A stretch of DNA of 64,000 nt from Cristatella mucedo (GCA_009760855.2 WPIO01000041.1:812501-876500), one strand, 5' to 3'; numbered from the stretch's first letter, positions 1 to 62,752 are shown. Numbers and translations: made by a program. The notes: generated by a model not told the origin, from the sequence alone.

Positions 1-129
1 CCTTCAAGGTAGCAGCGTAAAGAAAATTAGCAAAGTGCATTCGCTGCTGATTAACTGAACTTTTTGGAGAACAACCATTAATAGTCGTAAAACATTTGTA
101 GGGCACCCTAAGAAAACCAAATAAAATAC

Positions 130-250
130 GATATATACTACATATATATATATATATATATATGTATATGTATATATGTATGTATATATATATGTATATA
201 TATATACATATACATATATATACATATATTATATATATACATATATTTTT
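130..250. repeat. (TA)n with TG interruptions
   Basis: Imperfect TATATA/TGTATA tract of about 120 bases between unique sequence and a SINE-A tail. Confidence 0.95.
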
Positions 251-254
251 ATAT

Positions 255-400
255 ATAATTCATTCGTAAACCTTCGGGGAGAACTTAATTTCTATCCATG
301 CGCTTCACATACGCCCATGACCTCGGTCATCAAATTTCATTCACCTTAACCTCGGTCGTTAAAGGCGAGTACCTTAATTCCTGGGCCGAGCCAGGACGAC
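255..400 (-). mobile_element. SINE-A (tRNA-derived)
   Basis: On the minus strand it has a tRNA-like head (AAGGTACTCGCCTTTAACG, B-box-like GAGGTCATGGGCG) and the hairpin end with AGAGAACTT-type sequence. The AT microsatellite follows its tail. Confidence 0.7.
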
Positions 401-504
401 ATTTCTTTTTAGGCACTCAAATATGCTTTAAAATCATTGTCGCTTGTCTGGTATTAACATTCATTGTGTCAGTACGCATAAGGTCACAATGGACAATCAC
501 AGGT

Positions 505-665
505 GCGTTTTGAATTTCTTTTTAAATGTCGAGTCTGGGAATGTCGTGAAGTTATTTGGGAGTTAGTTCCCCGGCTTTAGAGCATAAGAATTAGAGGAGT
601 GGTCTCTAAAGGATTTAAATTTGGTTCAAGGCACAGCTGGAAAAGTTTATTTGATCTCTTTTACC
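505..665 (-). mobile_element. LINE-A-like C-terminal relic
   Basis: Minus strand matches the block TTTTTAAATGTCGAGTCTGG through GGTCTCTAAAGGATTTAAAT, the extreme C-terminus of LINE-A. It follows a SINE-A. Confidence 0.6.
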
Positions 666-999
666 TCTGGTGTCGAAATTTTCCTCTAACTCTCTTACAC
701 GGTAATACTCGTTTGTGGTGTTTAGCACTGCATGCGTCCGACTGATGGCTTAGCTTCATATTATTAGTTTCACTTGCACTTGCGTAAGTAACATTTCAAA
801 GCATCTCGCGTACTGAAGAAAGCTTGAGGCTCACAGTTCTAATAATGCACGAATCGCTCAAAATCTGCTAGTGTGCAGAATCATAACTGCCATTTGCTAC
901 AATGGCTAATAGTTCTAATCTGTCTTTTCATTAGTTGACACATTACTAGATAAAGATGTTTAAGATCGTGACCATTCTGCATGCTGTTTCCAGGCTAAA

Positions 1000-1300
1000 T
1001 CAGAATCTACACAAGACCGATATGAGGCGTTGATCAGGCCGCAGCAAAGGTTTGGCTGCCTTCAGAATTGGCAGATGTGAGACTACGCATGCGGTAGAAA
1101 ATGGTTTTCGCAAGTTGTGTTGAATTGTATCAGAAGAGCGGGTCCCGAGCCTGATTGGAAGGTAACGTTTGTACGGTACACCTAGAGGAATGTGTACCGA
1201 TTTAAAGGTGTCAAATATATGTGCAACTACGCCATGTAGCAATATGAGACAAGGGAGAAATTCAGGAAGCGCTCGAGCAATTCGACGCAAAAACGCATCT
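1000..1300 (-). mobile_element. Possible Penelope-like element relic
   Basis: A minus-strand open frame reads VPYKRYLPIRLGTRSSDTIQ, HNLRKPFSTACVVSHLP and PLLRPDQRLISVLCRF. The spacing resembles the linker before the GIY-YIG domain of Penelope-like elements (a PFKG-like start, a K-TF-A-block, then a D-LP block). Based on pattern only; no catalytic motif is present. Confidence 0.3.
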
Positions 1301-1814
1301 TTCATCAATCTCAACAACCCCAGACAGCAGAGACGACGAGCGAGGATCTGCGAAAATTTCAAACTTTCAGCTTCGGGCGTTTAGTTACGATGCCGCGCGA
1401 CTTTTCTTTGGTCTTAGCTGGTTAAGTAGACAAAGTAATTTATTATAAAATATTAACACAAGTGGCTTTGGAGAAGGATCGTAGACGTCGCTCGTTTAAG
1501 TTTTTCTCCATGGGGCAAACCATAATGTTTCCACTGGAGCCAACAAGGCTGCAAGAGCAGCGAACGTGCTCGGTTTGACATTTCAGAGTCGCGTTCCTTT
1601 TTTTGAGGGAGTTTTCCCAATGACCAGTCGAGTTGTTACATAGGCAGTCCTTTGTAGAGTTTTAATGAGGCCTGCCTGGCGAGCTCTTTTTGCCTCAGTG
1701 CCACAGTCTCCAAATTGAGTGCGAAGTTTCGTTAACTTCGACGTCGATCCCGCGCGGAGCCTCAAAAAGCCTAGCGATCGCACGGGGCGTGGCCGTCTGA
1801 GTCACGTGACGTCG

Positions 1815-1957
1815 CACTTGAGATAGTCTGCTGGCTACCGAATGCATACCAAAAAGTCGCTTAGGCTATGAGGGAGCTACACTAGACTCTCTTGCGTAGC
1901 ACTCACTTTTGTCTTTGTGGAGCTACAGTCGGAGATACATTACATTACTTTACTAGG
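1815..1957 (+). mobile_element. LINE-B 3' tail
   Basis: It contains CTGCTGGCTACCGAATGCAT and ends with CAGTCGGAGATACATTACAT. No coding sequence remains. Confidence 0.72.
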
Positions 1958-3477
1958 CCGTTGAGCCAAGTGTCGGGACGGGCAAGGGAAGGGATGCAGC
2001 TCGAAAAAGGATAGTACCAACTCAACAAGGAGCAGATGCAGTACATTCACCGACCAGGTACGGCTCAGACAGACACCGACGACGCACGACAACGATCAAA
2101 GTAGACCAAAGTGACGGCCCGGCCGCAATTTTTTTTTTTATCAATGCCCACTCTACCCAAGTAAATGACAAGCTCCTGACTTGCACAGCCCACACAGGGC
2201 TTTTGCCGTACCTTCCTCCTTCAAAGAATAGGTCTCGTTGGCATCCGCGGTTGAATCCATCTTGGCATATTTACTACTGACGCGAGGATTAAAAATGACA
2301 CGTGGCACGGCCTTAGTGAACAGACTGGAAGCAGCCACCGAAGAGTCAATCAGAATAATTGAGCGGTCACTCCAACTTCAACCACCTAGCTGCAAGCGCA
2401 GGAGCTCGCTTGTACGTTGCTCACGATGTGACATGCCCAACAATCGACGGCACATTTGCAGTAGTCAGCCTGCACAAGCTGACACTCCCAAGAATAAGCT
2501 AGTCTGGAGTCAGCAGTCAGCCATATTTCCTATTGGATTGCCAGTCTGGCAGCAATGTCACTAACGATCTGCAGCCGAAAGCGCATAAATATCTAACCGA
2601 CTGACGGTTTCCGACTATGCTGAGCCTATGCATTGTATTCGTATGATCCCGAATCACACACGGCCGCGCTCTCGACTGCCACAGACTGGCATCCACACAC
2701 GCACAAGCATATGGCCAGAACAGTCCCCTGTCACTTGGTTGCTCTAACACGAGAACAGTGCAGCCACAAGAGGCCGAATAGTGATTGGATGACATAGCAA
2801 CCGAAGCCAGAAGTGCACGTGTGTCTGTATGCGTGCGCGGGTGTGTGCGCGGGTGGGCGGGTGGGTGTGTGAGGGTGGGTGTGTGAGTGTGCACCCGAAA
2901 ACTACCTGCTCAGTTCAGCTTCTACTCCACTCTGCTGCGCTGCAAAAAGAGACTCGAGTTGGACTTTGCACTTCGCTTCCAATTCGCTGTTTGAGGTGCA
3001 AAGCAGCTGTCCGTAAGTTTATGGACCGTCCCGCTAGAGCCGCTAGGGTCCCTGCATGCGAAGCACAGCTCTACGTGAAGGTGGAGCCATAGCTTCTTTG
3101 CGGCTGAATGCAGTAGACTGAGGATGGCGCATCCCGAAAACATCGGATGCCAGACATCGGATACAGAACTTCGTGACTCCGCAGACACGCAGGCCTGCAT
3201 TCTGACGCGGCATGAGAGGAACTGCGCTGCACAAGTAGGCGACATGACGAGTCCGCACCAGCTGCCCAGCAGCCCGTGCCATCCAAAGGAAATGCCTGCC
3301 GCACGCCGGCGAGCAGCAAACCGCCACCGGCCACACGGCGCACAGGCGGCCGCTATGGCACGTGACTCTCGGGCCACGAATCAAGCTTCCGCCAAGCTTC
3401 CGCTATCTGAGCGTGAAGCAGGGTCTGAGCGTCCGGTGAGCCCCACGTCCGGGGTCAAGGGTGTGTCTGCCTCGACG

Positions 3478-41766
<38,289 letters not shown>

Positions 41767-42399
41767 CCCGGCCCCAGCAAACCAAAACAACACGTACTAC
41801 CGGATATACCAGCCTAACAGCGCTCTTTACAGTGTGAGGTATTTTGTGAGTTGCTAAGCGTTTGCATGCAAAAGTTGGCTGAGCGCTATTAGTCAGATTT
41901 CCTAAAATAAATATTATGTTTATATTATTGTTTGTTTTATCGCAATATTATAAGCTTAGGTCATTTATTCCATCCGGAATTGGGTAACGGTCTGATTTGT
42001 ATTTGTAAATTGTCTCCTCGTGCCTTCGTCCGTTTAGCGGTAATTAATATTTGATGCACGTTGTGTCTATTACGACCTAAGAGAATTTGCTCTTTATCCA
42101 AGCTCTTTACAGCTCCGGTACTCTTCCCTTCGGTGAGGCATACCCCGCCAACACCCATTTGCCATTTGGGCAGCAACTGCTCTCGCTTCTCGCTTTCGCC
42201 AGAGGCCGCAGGTGGCGGATGGCCAGTCTGTCTGTACGTGGCGTGCGTGCGTGCGTCCTCGTCAATGCTTCACGTCTCGTTCGCCCGTGAGTATCTGAGC
42301 CGCATGCTCCAATGTGCAGCCCGAAGCTGTGCTTTTCTATAAAAATGAAAAACTACAGAGAAACGCCGGAGCCATGGGGGTCAACTCATGCGCTACGAC

Positions 42400-42585
42400 T
42401 CTTACAGCAGCTGCAAAACTTGGCAGCTGCAGCTCGTCTGTCGCGAACGTAGCGACTGACGCACTGCACCACTCCTCGTTCGCCACACTCACATCCGCTC
42501 AGGAGCGCATCGGCTTCAATGTGCTGTCATCAACACCGAGGTCCTTTCATTTTCTAACTTTGGCTTACCTAACTGAAATTTTGTA
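42400..42585 (+). mobile_element. Degenerate LINE-A C-terminal fragment
   Basis: It starts with CTTACAGCAGCTGCAAAACT (LQQLQN-like) and continues through traces of the HITPLLADLHW region and [12 protein letters not shown]. Broken in all frames. Confidence 0.55.
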
Positions 42586-43040
42586 TCTCCGTCAGTAACT
42601 CGACAAAGTCATAGAGACCATGTGGGTGTTACGCAGGAGAGTTTTGTATAGCGCACTCACAGCCTAAACGGCTTTCGGTACGCATTCGGTAGCCAATAGA
42701 CTTCGTCTCACGCAACAAAGAGAAAGTGGGAAGCATAGCAGAGTCAGGAGAGCAGTTGAGGTAGTGAGTAGCATAGAAGTAGCAGTTCAGGACCGCTGAA
42801 AAAGATGTGCCATAATCGGCAGTTGGAGAGTAGCTGTCGTTGCGTAAGAATTGTGGAAGCAAGTTCCACAGTCTAGGACCTGCAGAGCTAAAGCTTCTGT
42901 CGCCAACTGTCTTTAAGCGGAGGAATGGGACAGCTAATTTATTGTCCATACTGGACCTGAGGGTGCGAAGAGGCTGAAAATGATGCAGCAGTTCAGCTAG
43001 GTACGAAGGAGCCAAGCCGTGGCGGGCCTTGTAGGTCAGC
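42582..43040 (-). mobile_element. LINE-B 3' copy, left arm of an inverted pair
   Basis: Minus strand encodes APSYLAELLHHFQPLRTLRS and DRSFSSAGPRLWNLLPQFLR, through to the end CAIQNSPA. It faces an almost identical copy at 43,071 across about 30 bases. Confidence 0.87.
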
Positions 43041-43070
43041 GTAAGAACTTAGCTCTGTATCCTTCGCACA

Positions 43071-43545
43071 GTGACCCACAAGGCCCGCCACGGCTTGGCT
43101 CCTTCGTACCTAGCTGAACTGCTGCATCAGTTTCAGCCTCTTCGCGCTCTCAGATCCTGTGTGGACAATAAATTAGCTGTCCCATTCCTCCGCTTAAAGA
43201 CAGTTGGCGACAGAAGCTTTAGCTCTGCAGGTCCTAGACTGTGGAACTCGCTTCCACAATTCTTATGCAACGACAACTACTCTCCTACTGCCGACTATGG
43301 CACATCCTTTTCAGCGGTCCTGAACTGCTACTTGTATGCAACTCACTACCTCAACTGCTCTCCTGACTCTGCTATGCTTCCCACTTTCTCTTTGTTGCGT
43401 GAGACGAAGTCAGTTGGCTACCAAATGCGTACCGAAAGCCGCTTAGGCTGTGAATTCGCTATACAAAACTCTCCTGCGTAACACCAACATGGTATTTATG
43501 ACTTTGTGCAGTTATAGACGGAGATACATTCCATTACATTACAGT
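43071..43545 (+). mobile_element. LINE-B 3' copy, right arm of an inverted pair
   Basis: Plus strand encodes RHGLAPSYLAELLHQFQPLR and DRSFSSAGPRLWNSLPQFLC, ending at CAT-TACATT tail repeats. Highly similar to the left arm, so the two are recent or gene-converted. Confidence 0.87.
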
Positions 43546-43559
43546 GTAAGCAGGAACGT

Positions 43560-43768
43560 GCAGACGAAAGACGAATTACAAAGACTCATCAAATATTGTA
43601 ACTAACATGTGCGTTTTAAGCTTCTTTTTAAATGTCGTCATGTCAGAGGACATTGTGACGTGCTACGGGAGTGGAGGGTAGTTTTAATATGTAGGCTTGA
43701 GCCAGAGAATGAAGGGATCTAAAAGCAAGCGACAGAACCTTGAAGTCGATATGCTGCTTGATTGGGAT

Positions 43769-43770
<2 letters not shown>
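43560..43770 (-). mobile_element. LINE-A C-terminal fragment beside a (GA)n tract
   Basis: Minus strand reads [19 protein letters not shown] and runs directly into the GA repeat at 43,777. Truncation at the microsatellite suggests replication slippage or insertion within the repeat. Confidence 0.65.
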
Positions 43771-43776
<6 letters not shown>

Positions 43777-43845
<69 letters not shown>

Positions 43846-43915
43846 CAGAGAGAGAGACAGAGACAGAGACAGAGATAGAGACAGAGAGAGAGACAGAGAG
43901 ACACACAGAGACAGA
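43777..43915. repeat. (GA)n tract with CAGA interruptions
   Basis: Pure GA for about 65 bases, then GAGACAGA variants. It abuts a LINE-A fragment. Confidence 0.96.
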
Positions 43916-44665
43916 TAAATAGAGAGATCTTCGAAATATTCGGTAGCCCTGAGGGATAGAAATAGTAATCGATGGTACGCCTGTGAATGCATTGGTATGA
44001 TCGCTTTACTTTTACTGCCTGTCAAATGCCCAGAAGCTGATTTCCTGGGCATGGAAGTGAGAAAAAGTAAAGTTCTGCTTCAAGCAAGGTTTCGAAATAA
44101 AAATATGCGCTAGCGTCAGCCAGGTTTAGGGTAAATGTCGAGCAATACCTAGAAGATTGGTCTTACAAGTAAATGCATAGTTTTTAGGCTGCATTCACAA
44201 TAAAAACATGTCAAAAATGAGATCTGATGTGTTGACGATTTCCGCATAAAAAGAAAGCATTACAAAAGATGGTAATGCAAAGCACCACTCACCCGAAAGT
44301 AAACAGGAAGGAGAAAATAAGTAATTGAAATTTAGCAATCTTTGCATCGTAAAAGACTTGAATCCCAACTTATTTAGCCTTGCTACACCGAAGTAAATGT
44401 TTCTAGCTTGTTGAGGTGTGCTTGCGACTTTGAAACAGCTTCCTTTACAGGGTAGCTTTGTGCCTTTTAAATTCCATAACTCGGCCAATACCGGCTGGAG
44501 CAATGCGTAGTTTTTCGAATGTGAGTTCATCTCTGCTGATTAGATTGAAATTTTTGCGATAAAAGCTTGTGCCCAGTGAAAAATCCACGGGAGACTTTGT
44601 TGTTGCATTTTGATGCAGGCCTGGGTATCCGCCGACCTAGTGGTAAGCCTGGCTCAGCCTTTAAG

Positions 44666-44790
<125 letters not shown>

Positions 44791-44884
44791 AGCTTGCATC
44801 AGTGAACAGTCACGGAGAATTTTAATTTTGCTTTGGAAACCTCTTTGAAGAATCACGTGCTGATTCTATTTATAATATAATATA

Positions 44885-45010
44885 ATTCATTTTCATAGCA
44901 CCCTAAAAAAATTATCTTTGTTCAGGCGCTTTTAATGTGCCCCATGGCTCGATTCCATGACCTCGGTCGTTAAAGGCGAGCATCTTAACCCTGGAGCCAA
45001 CCACGGGTTT
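44885..45010 (-). mobile_element. SINE-A, diverged
   Basis: Minus strand: TGGCTCCAGGGTTAAGATGC, AGGTCATGGAATCGAGCCAT and AAGCGCCTGAACAAAGATAA. Confidence 0.75.
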
Positions 45011-45264
45011 TGCACCTATTGCTTTGCAAAGGCAGGAGTAGGGTGACTTCTGGTTGGTCGCACTAACATTGGAAACGTTGCAATACGCCAACTCGGCTGG
45101 TCCAAGCGGTAGCTGGGAAGCACCGAAAGTCACCAATCACTACTTCGGCGGGCAGCAAAGGAAGTCGTAGCGCAGAGAACTCAACTTGCTGCTGAAATGA
45201 CATGGCCACCCTTTGAAAAACCCTTTTAGGTTAATAGCCACGTGAAATAATATCATCTCAGCTC

Positions 45265-45570
45265 AGTATCTCAGTTGTGACATCCCGTCTCGATTTCTGT
45301 AACTCACTGCTTGCTGGTCTACCGGCACGTGCAATCAGGCGCTTACAGCTGGTGCAAAACTCAGCAGCTAGGCTTTTCTGTCGTGAGCTTCGAAGTTGCC
45401 ACATTACACCACTTCTCACCGACCTGTACTGGCTACCAGTCGAGCAACGCATCGACTTCAAGGTTTTGTCACTCACTTTTAGGTCCCTTCATTCTTTGGC
45501 TCCAGCCTATCTCTCAGATATGCTCCCCCCTCACTAGGCCAACCATTGTACCACCCCCTTTTGGAATCTA
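45265..45570 (+). mobile_element. LINE-A C-terminal fragment
   Basis: An 86-codon open frame reads [20 protein letters not shown] and [20 protein letters not shown], ending shortly after LSDMLPPH. No tail remains. It is 1.3 kb upstream of HAO. Confidence 0.82.
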
Positions 45571-45704
45571 GCTATTTACCAATACTGTAGTCCCAATACT
45601 GCTGACCAATACCAATAGTATGACTGCAAAAATATGACTGCAGAAATATTAAAAATCAAAATCACACTTGATCTAGCAGAAAATACCCTGCCATTTAGAA
45701 AGAT

Positions 45705-45882
45705 GAGCCGCGATGGCACACTAGGTAAGGCGGTTGCTTTTCACGACATCGTGACCAAGGTTGTGGGCTCAAATCCTACAGCGGGCGATCCTTAACTGCC
45801 GCTGCAAGAGGCGGCGGTAGCCGTCGAGGTTCCACTGTTGCTATAAACAAGAGGCTGTTAAATCAGCTAGTATGCATTTATC
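45705..45882 (+). mobile_element. SINE-B
   Basis: Head AGCCGCGATGGCACACTAGG, B-box-like GTTGTGGGCTCAAATCC, body CTTAACTGCCGCTGCAAGAG, end GAGGCTGTTAAATCAGCTAG. Confidence 0.8.
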
Positions 45883-45949
45883 ATTTATTATTATAAGATA
45901 AAGATAGCGCTCTGCGAATTAAAAAATGGTAAAAATAGTATACGCAAAG

Positions 45950-46034
45950 CACACACACACGCACGCACGCGCACACACACACGCGCGCGCACACACACAC
46001 ACACGCACACACATATATATATATATATATATAA
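45950..46034. repeat. (CA/CG)n-(TA)n compound microsatellite
   Basis: ACACACACGCACGCACGCGC-type sequence followed by ATATATAT, 560 bases upstream of the HAO start. Confidence 0.95.
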
Positions 46035-46596
46035 CTTTACTCTTTTTTGATTATTTTCCTTATCCACTAGGGCACACCTGATGATTCAATCTACCCTCTC
46101 TCCTCTCTATATCCTGCGTGCATCTCATGCTACTCCCACTCACTCACGTTCTCCTCTCACGTCCCAACACTCTCGCTTGCTACTAATCTCTCTCTCGGGC
46201 TCTTTCTGATAAAATCACTTCTTGCAGCGCGACTTCTGTAAGACTTAACCCATAAGTTTGGTGAAGAAGCGAGCCCCGTACCCCCAACGCCCCAGCCAGC
46301 GGTGGTCAGCGGACGACGCTCGGTAGCCGGTGGGGCAATCAGCTGCTGGCTGCCAGGTGCTATTCATTAAGTTATCTACTTATTCGTCACTGCTTATCAA
46401 TAATTACTTATTTGTATAAGAAATATTAAATTTAAATACCGTTCACAATTTATCAGGCTGCGCTCGTCGATTGCTGGAGTTAGCCGGATGCAGCTACCCT
46501 TTTGGATTGAGGGCGTAACCCCAGCTCCTAATTGCCTGCCGGTGAGAGTTTCCTGGGCGAGCTTCCGTAGTGAGCTCGGGTACCTCTGCGCGGCCG

Positions 46597-59449
<12,853 letters not shown>

Positions 59450-59485
59450 GTGAGTGGCATCGGTACAGAGCACAATCAGCCTCTC

Positions 59486-59487
<2 letters not shown>

Positions 59488-59576
<89 letters not shown>

Positions 59577-59616
59577 CCTCTTTCTCCCTCTTTCTCCCTT
59601 TCTCTTCCTCTCACTC
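59488..59616. repeat. (CT)n tract joined to a LINE-A break
   Basis: About 85 bases of pure CT, then CTCCCTCTTTCTCCC-type variants, ending where the LINE-A fragment begins. It lies 38 bases after the HAO exon 7 donor. Confidence 0.95.
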
Positions 59617-60385
59617 GGTAGGCCAGCAAGCAGTGGGTTACAGAAGTCAAGACGGGATGTCACAAAAGCATGGACCAATTTAGATGTGGTATTCCTGTCT
59701 AAACGAGCCCGAATTTTAGCAACGTGATGTAGCTGAAAGTAGGCAGACTTGATTGTGGAGCTGATGTGGTCGTCTAACGAAAGGACACTTTGGAACATGA
59801 AACCTAGATTTCATGCAGATTCAATGGGATATATGCTGGCAGAGCCGATTTTGAGTGTTAGCCATTCCAATTTCTGAATCACACCTGGCTTCCCCATAAC
59901 TAGTAAGTTGGTTTTTATCATCATTCAATTTAAGAAAGTTTTCTGCCAACCGTGTGGGGATGTCTTTCATGCATGCAGCTAGTGAGTTGAGAGAATTTGA
60001 GGTGCTCGAAGGCTGGGAGGGATCAAAGCAAAGGTACAACTGAGTGTCATCCGCAAAGAAGTGAAAGCCTAGATTGTGCTTGGCAATCACATCAGCAAGA
60101 GGGAGAGTATAAACCGTGAAAAGAACCGGACCTAGCACGGAGCCCTGATGTACCCCATATTTCAGAGGTACTTCAGATGATCTTTGTCCATTCACGTCAA
60201 TACTCTGGAGTCTCCCACTGAGATAGCACCTGAACCATTGTAGAGCAATGACAGCGATGCCCAGGCGAGATGAGAGGCGCTCTAGAAGAACTTTGTGATC
60301 GATAGCATCCAAGGCTGCTGAAAGATCAAGCAAAACAAGTAGAGACACTCTACCTATGTCTGTATTCCCTCGGTACAATGCTGAC
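59617..60385 (-). mobile_element. LINE-A internal fragment without 3' end
   Basis: An open frame (59,821-60,402) reads GRVSLLVLLDLSAALDAIDH and GVHQGSVLGPVLFTVY, with the catalytic box changed to FADD. The low-coordinate end stops at a (CT)n tract and lacks the C-terminus and tail, unlike normal 5'-truncated LINE copies. Confidence 0.85.
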
Positions 60386-60490
60386 ACATTCCTTAGCTCC
60401 AAACGACGACAGGAAGCAGTGTGAAAGAGAAGCTGCTAATGAAGAAGGCATCTGTGGCGTTTGATGGCAGCCATTTTGCTTCAGGCGGAT

Positions 60491-61296
60491 TCTATGGATG
60501 CTCAGTAGCAGCACCTGACCTCCTGTGCATGCAGCAAGCAGCCTAGGGTTTGTAATTCATTTGTATGTGTATCTCCGTCAGTAACTCCACAAAGTCATCA
60601 AGACCATGTGGGTGTTACGCAGGAGAGTTTTGTATAGCGCACTCACAGCCTAAGCGGCTTTCGGTACGCATTCGGTAGCCAACAGACTTCGTCTCACGAA
60701 ACAAAGAGAAAGTGGGAAGCATAGCAGAGTTAGGAGAGCAGTTGAGGTAGTGAGTAGCATAGAAGTAGCAGTTCAGGACCGCTGAAAAAGATGTGCCATA
60801 GTCGGCAGTTGGAGAGTAGTTGTCGTTGCGTAAGAATCGTGGAAGCGAGTTCCACAGTCTAGGACCTGCAGAGCTAAAGCTTCTGTCACCAACTGTCTTT
60901 AAGCGGAGGAATGGGACAGCTAATTTATTGTCCACACAGGACCTGAGGGTGCGAACAGGCTGAAACTGATGCAGCAGTTCAGCAGGTTTGTAATTCATTT
61001 GTATGGCCTCTAAGAGAACTTCATCTCTATCCAGGCGCTTTACATATAAAGAAGGACTCGAATGCACGACTTTGGTTGCCAAAGACGAGCACCTTACCCT
61101 GGGGGCGGGGCAGGCCAAACCAGGCTGGTTTATCTGGTTTCAGGCTGAACGTTTCGGGATATGGAAGCTTGCGCAGTTTTGTGGATGCTGGCGCAGTTCC
61201 CAGTGCCGATTCTGCAGTCTAGCAGTTAACAAGATTTTCTCCATTTGAGACATCAATAGTCGAGCTTCAGTTTAAATGAGTATGTATGCTGTTGTG
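60491..61296. mobile_element. Composite unit, copy 1 (interrupted by LINE-B)
   Basis: Copy 1 of a ~365-base unit once the LINE-B insertion and its extra target copy are removed. It holds GCTCAGTAGCAGCACCTGAC on the left, a minus-strand SINE-A (about 61,005-61,130) in the middle, and GTATGGAAGCTTGCGCAGTT-type unique sequence to 61,296 on the right. It is almost identical to copy 2, even in non-SINE parts. Confidence 0.85.
60568..60984 (-). mobile_element. LINE-B insertion with 21-bp target duplication
   Basis: A 5'-truncated LINE-B 3' end (FLRLKTVGDRSFSSAGPRLW on the minus strand). It is bounded by identical 21-base flanks at 60,547-60,567 and 60,985-61,005. The uninterrupted target exists at 62,806-62,826, which proves the insertion boundaries. 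Confidence 0.92.
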
Positions 61297-61334
61297 GGTG
61301 GCATTTTTCTGTCGACGTCTGCATGCATCGTGGT

Positions 61335-61460
61335 GTGCTTTCGACCCCGGGCTTCGAGGGTTCGAGTCCTGCAGCAGGCGACTCGTTAGTGCAAGCAGAA
61401 GTCGCGGCTGCTCGGGTTCTTCTGCTGCTATATAAATATGGCAGCTGCTCGAGCTCTTTT
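61335..61460 (+). mobile_element. SINE-B with amplified 3' end
   Basis: B-box-like GAGGGTTCGAGTCCTGCAGC, body GACTCGTTAGTGCAAGCAG. Its TTCTGCTGCTATATAAATA end is repeated as a 37-base tandem array at 61,407-61,517. Confidence 0.7.
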
Positions 61461-61517
61461 GCTGCCATGTAAATATGGCGGCTGCTCGGGTTCTTTTGCT
61501 GCTATATAAATATGGTG
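61407..61517. repeat. 37-bp tandem array, 3 copies
   Basis: Three units of 37 bases, each starting GCTGCTCG and ending TAAATATGG plus one or two bases, differing at a few positions. The unit derives from the SINE-B 3' end. Confidence 0.93.
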
Positions 61518-62317
61518 GCTGCTCGATCGGCCGTCAAAATGTAGCTTTCTCTGCGTCTGCTGCGATGCTCACTCGCTTCGCGAACGACTTTCCTGTGACT
61601 TCGGAGAATATCTCCGCAAGCGAGCTTCCGGGAATGCGAGCGTGGCTAGCAGCAGCTTTCGAATGCTTTCGCGTGCGAACTTCTTTTTGCGGCGACTTTC
61701 GTAGGGGTCACGTCTGTGTCGGCCGGCCTTCGGCAAGACCTGGTGGTGCACCAGTCCCAGCTATCTAGACTCTGAGGCGTCGGCGAAAGGACAAAAGCAA
61801 CGGTTGGCAGTGCGACCAGTCGGCAGAGCACGAGTGTGCATGCAGGCAGGCGCGTACGCTGCAGCTGCACATCGGGGGCCATCACGCTCGACCCTCCCCC
61901 CACCCAGTGCTGCTGCTGGCTCGCAGCTGGGGTTCCGAAACCCCCCTTCGATCACCGCTGCGGGCAGTTCTTCCGCAGTGCCCAGCAGCCATCAGCTCCG
62001 ATCCGTGTGCCTGTCTGTGTTGACTGACGTCACTTCCGAATAGGTGCTCATGCGCTGCTAGCAAGTGCATTTCGCATGTAAGTGGAAATGCAAAGCGAGA
62101 TCGAGAAGCAGTTTGCTTGCGGAGGCGATCGATCTGTAAGCCAGACGTCTCGAATCTGCTCGGTGGACAAGCGGCAGGCGACCACGCGTGCAGACCACGC
62201 GTGCATACAGACCACGCCTGCAGGCCACGTATGCAGATAGGCAGCCAGCCATGCAGGCACGTGTACCAGTTCTACGGTTCTTGTAGGCTAACGAACGGCT
62301 GTTTATAGGCATGATTA

Positions 62318-62752
62318 TATAATAATAATGCACTTGATAAAGCGCCCTCAGAGAACTCAATCTCTTTCTAGGTGCTTTACATTTGCTGCAAAGGGAAATG
62401 CAATTGAATGGTGAGTAATATCATGCTTGATAAAAAAAAACTACATGAATAACATGGTTAGGGGTGACATGCACAGGGTCAGCATGCAAATGTGGTTAGT
62501 GGCAGCATGAACAGTGACAAAACCTTGAAGTCAATCTGTTGCTTGACTGGTAGCCAGTGCAGGTCGGCGAGAAGTGGTGTGATGTGGCAACTGCGATGCT
62601 CACGATAGACAAGCCTAGCTGCAGAGTTTCACACCAGCTGCAATCGCCTGATCGCACATGCCTGTAGGCCAGTAAGCAGTGAGTTGCAGAAGTCGAGGCG
62701 GGATGTCACGAATGCATGGACCAACTTGGACGTGGCATCCTTATCTAAACAA
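62318..62752 (-). mobile_element. LINE-A copy, 3' part, interrupted
   Basis: AATAATAAT tail, hairpin and 3' UTR (62,318-62,515) fused by an internal deletion to the C-terminal domain (CGGTAGCCAGTGCAGG-type sequence at 62,550). The coding part is cut at 62,752 by the composite unit and resumes at 63,119. Confidence 0.83.

Larger units (their letters stand above)
1..3477. other. Sequence downstream of SCYL1
   Basis: Part of the SCYL1 3' UTR must lie just below 3,478, but no clear polyadenylation site was fixed. Besides the repeat relics listed, 670-990, 1,300-1,800 and 1,960-3,477 show no convincing gene. A GT-rich stretch (about 2,820-2,890) lies here. The overlapping open frames at 2,900-3,590 are antisense to SCYL1 exon 17 or lack any family match. 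Confidence 0.6.
42582..43545. repeat. Inverted LINE-B pair, ~455-bp arms
   Basis: The arms at 42,582-43,040 (minus copy) and 43,071-43,545 (plus copy) are near-identical LINE-B ends facing each other across about 30 bases. A transcript through the site would fold into a long hairpin. Confidence 0.9.

Noticed and set aside
43071-43481. 136-codon frame as an independent gene
   Set aside because: It is the C-terminal end of LINE-B, present in at least six other copies in the window.
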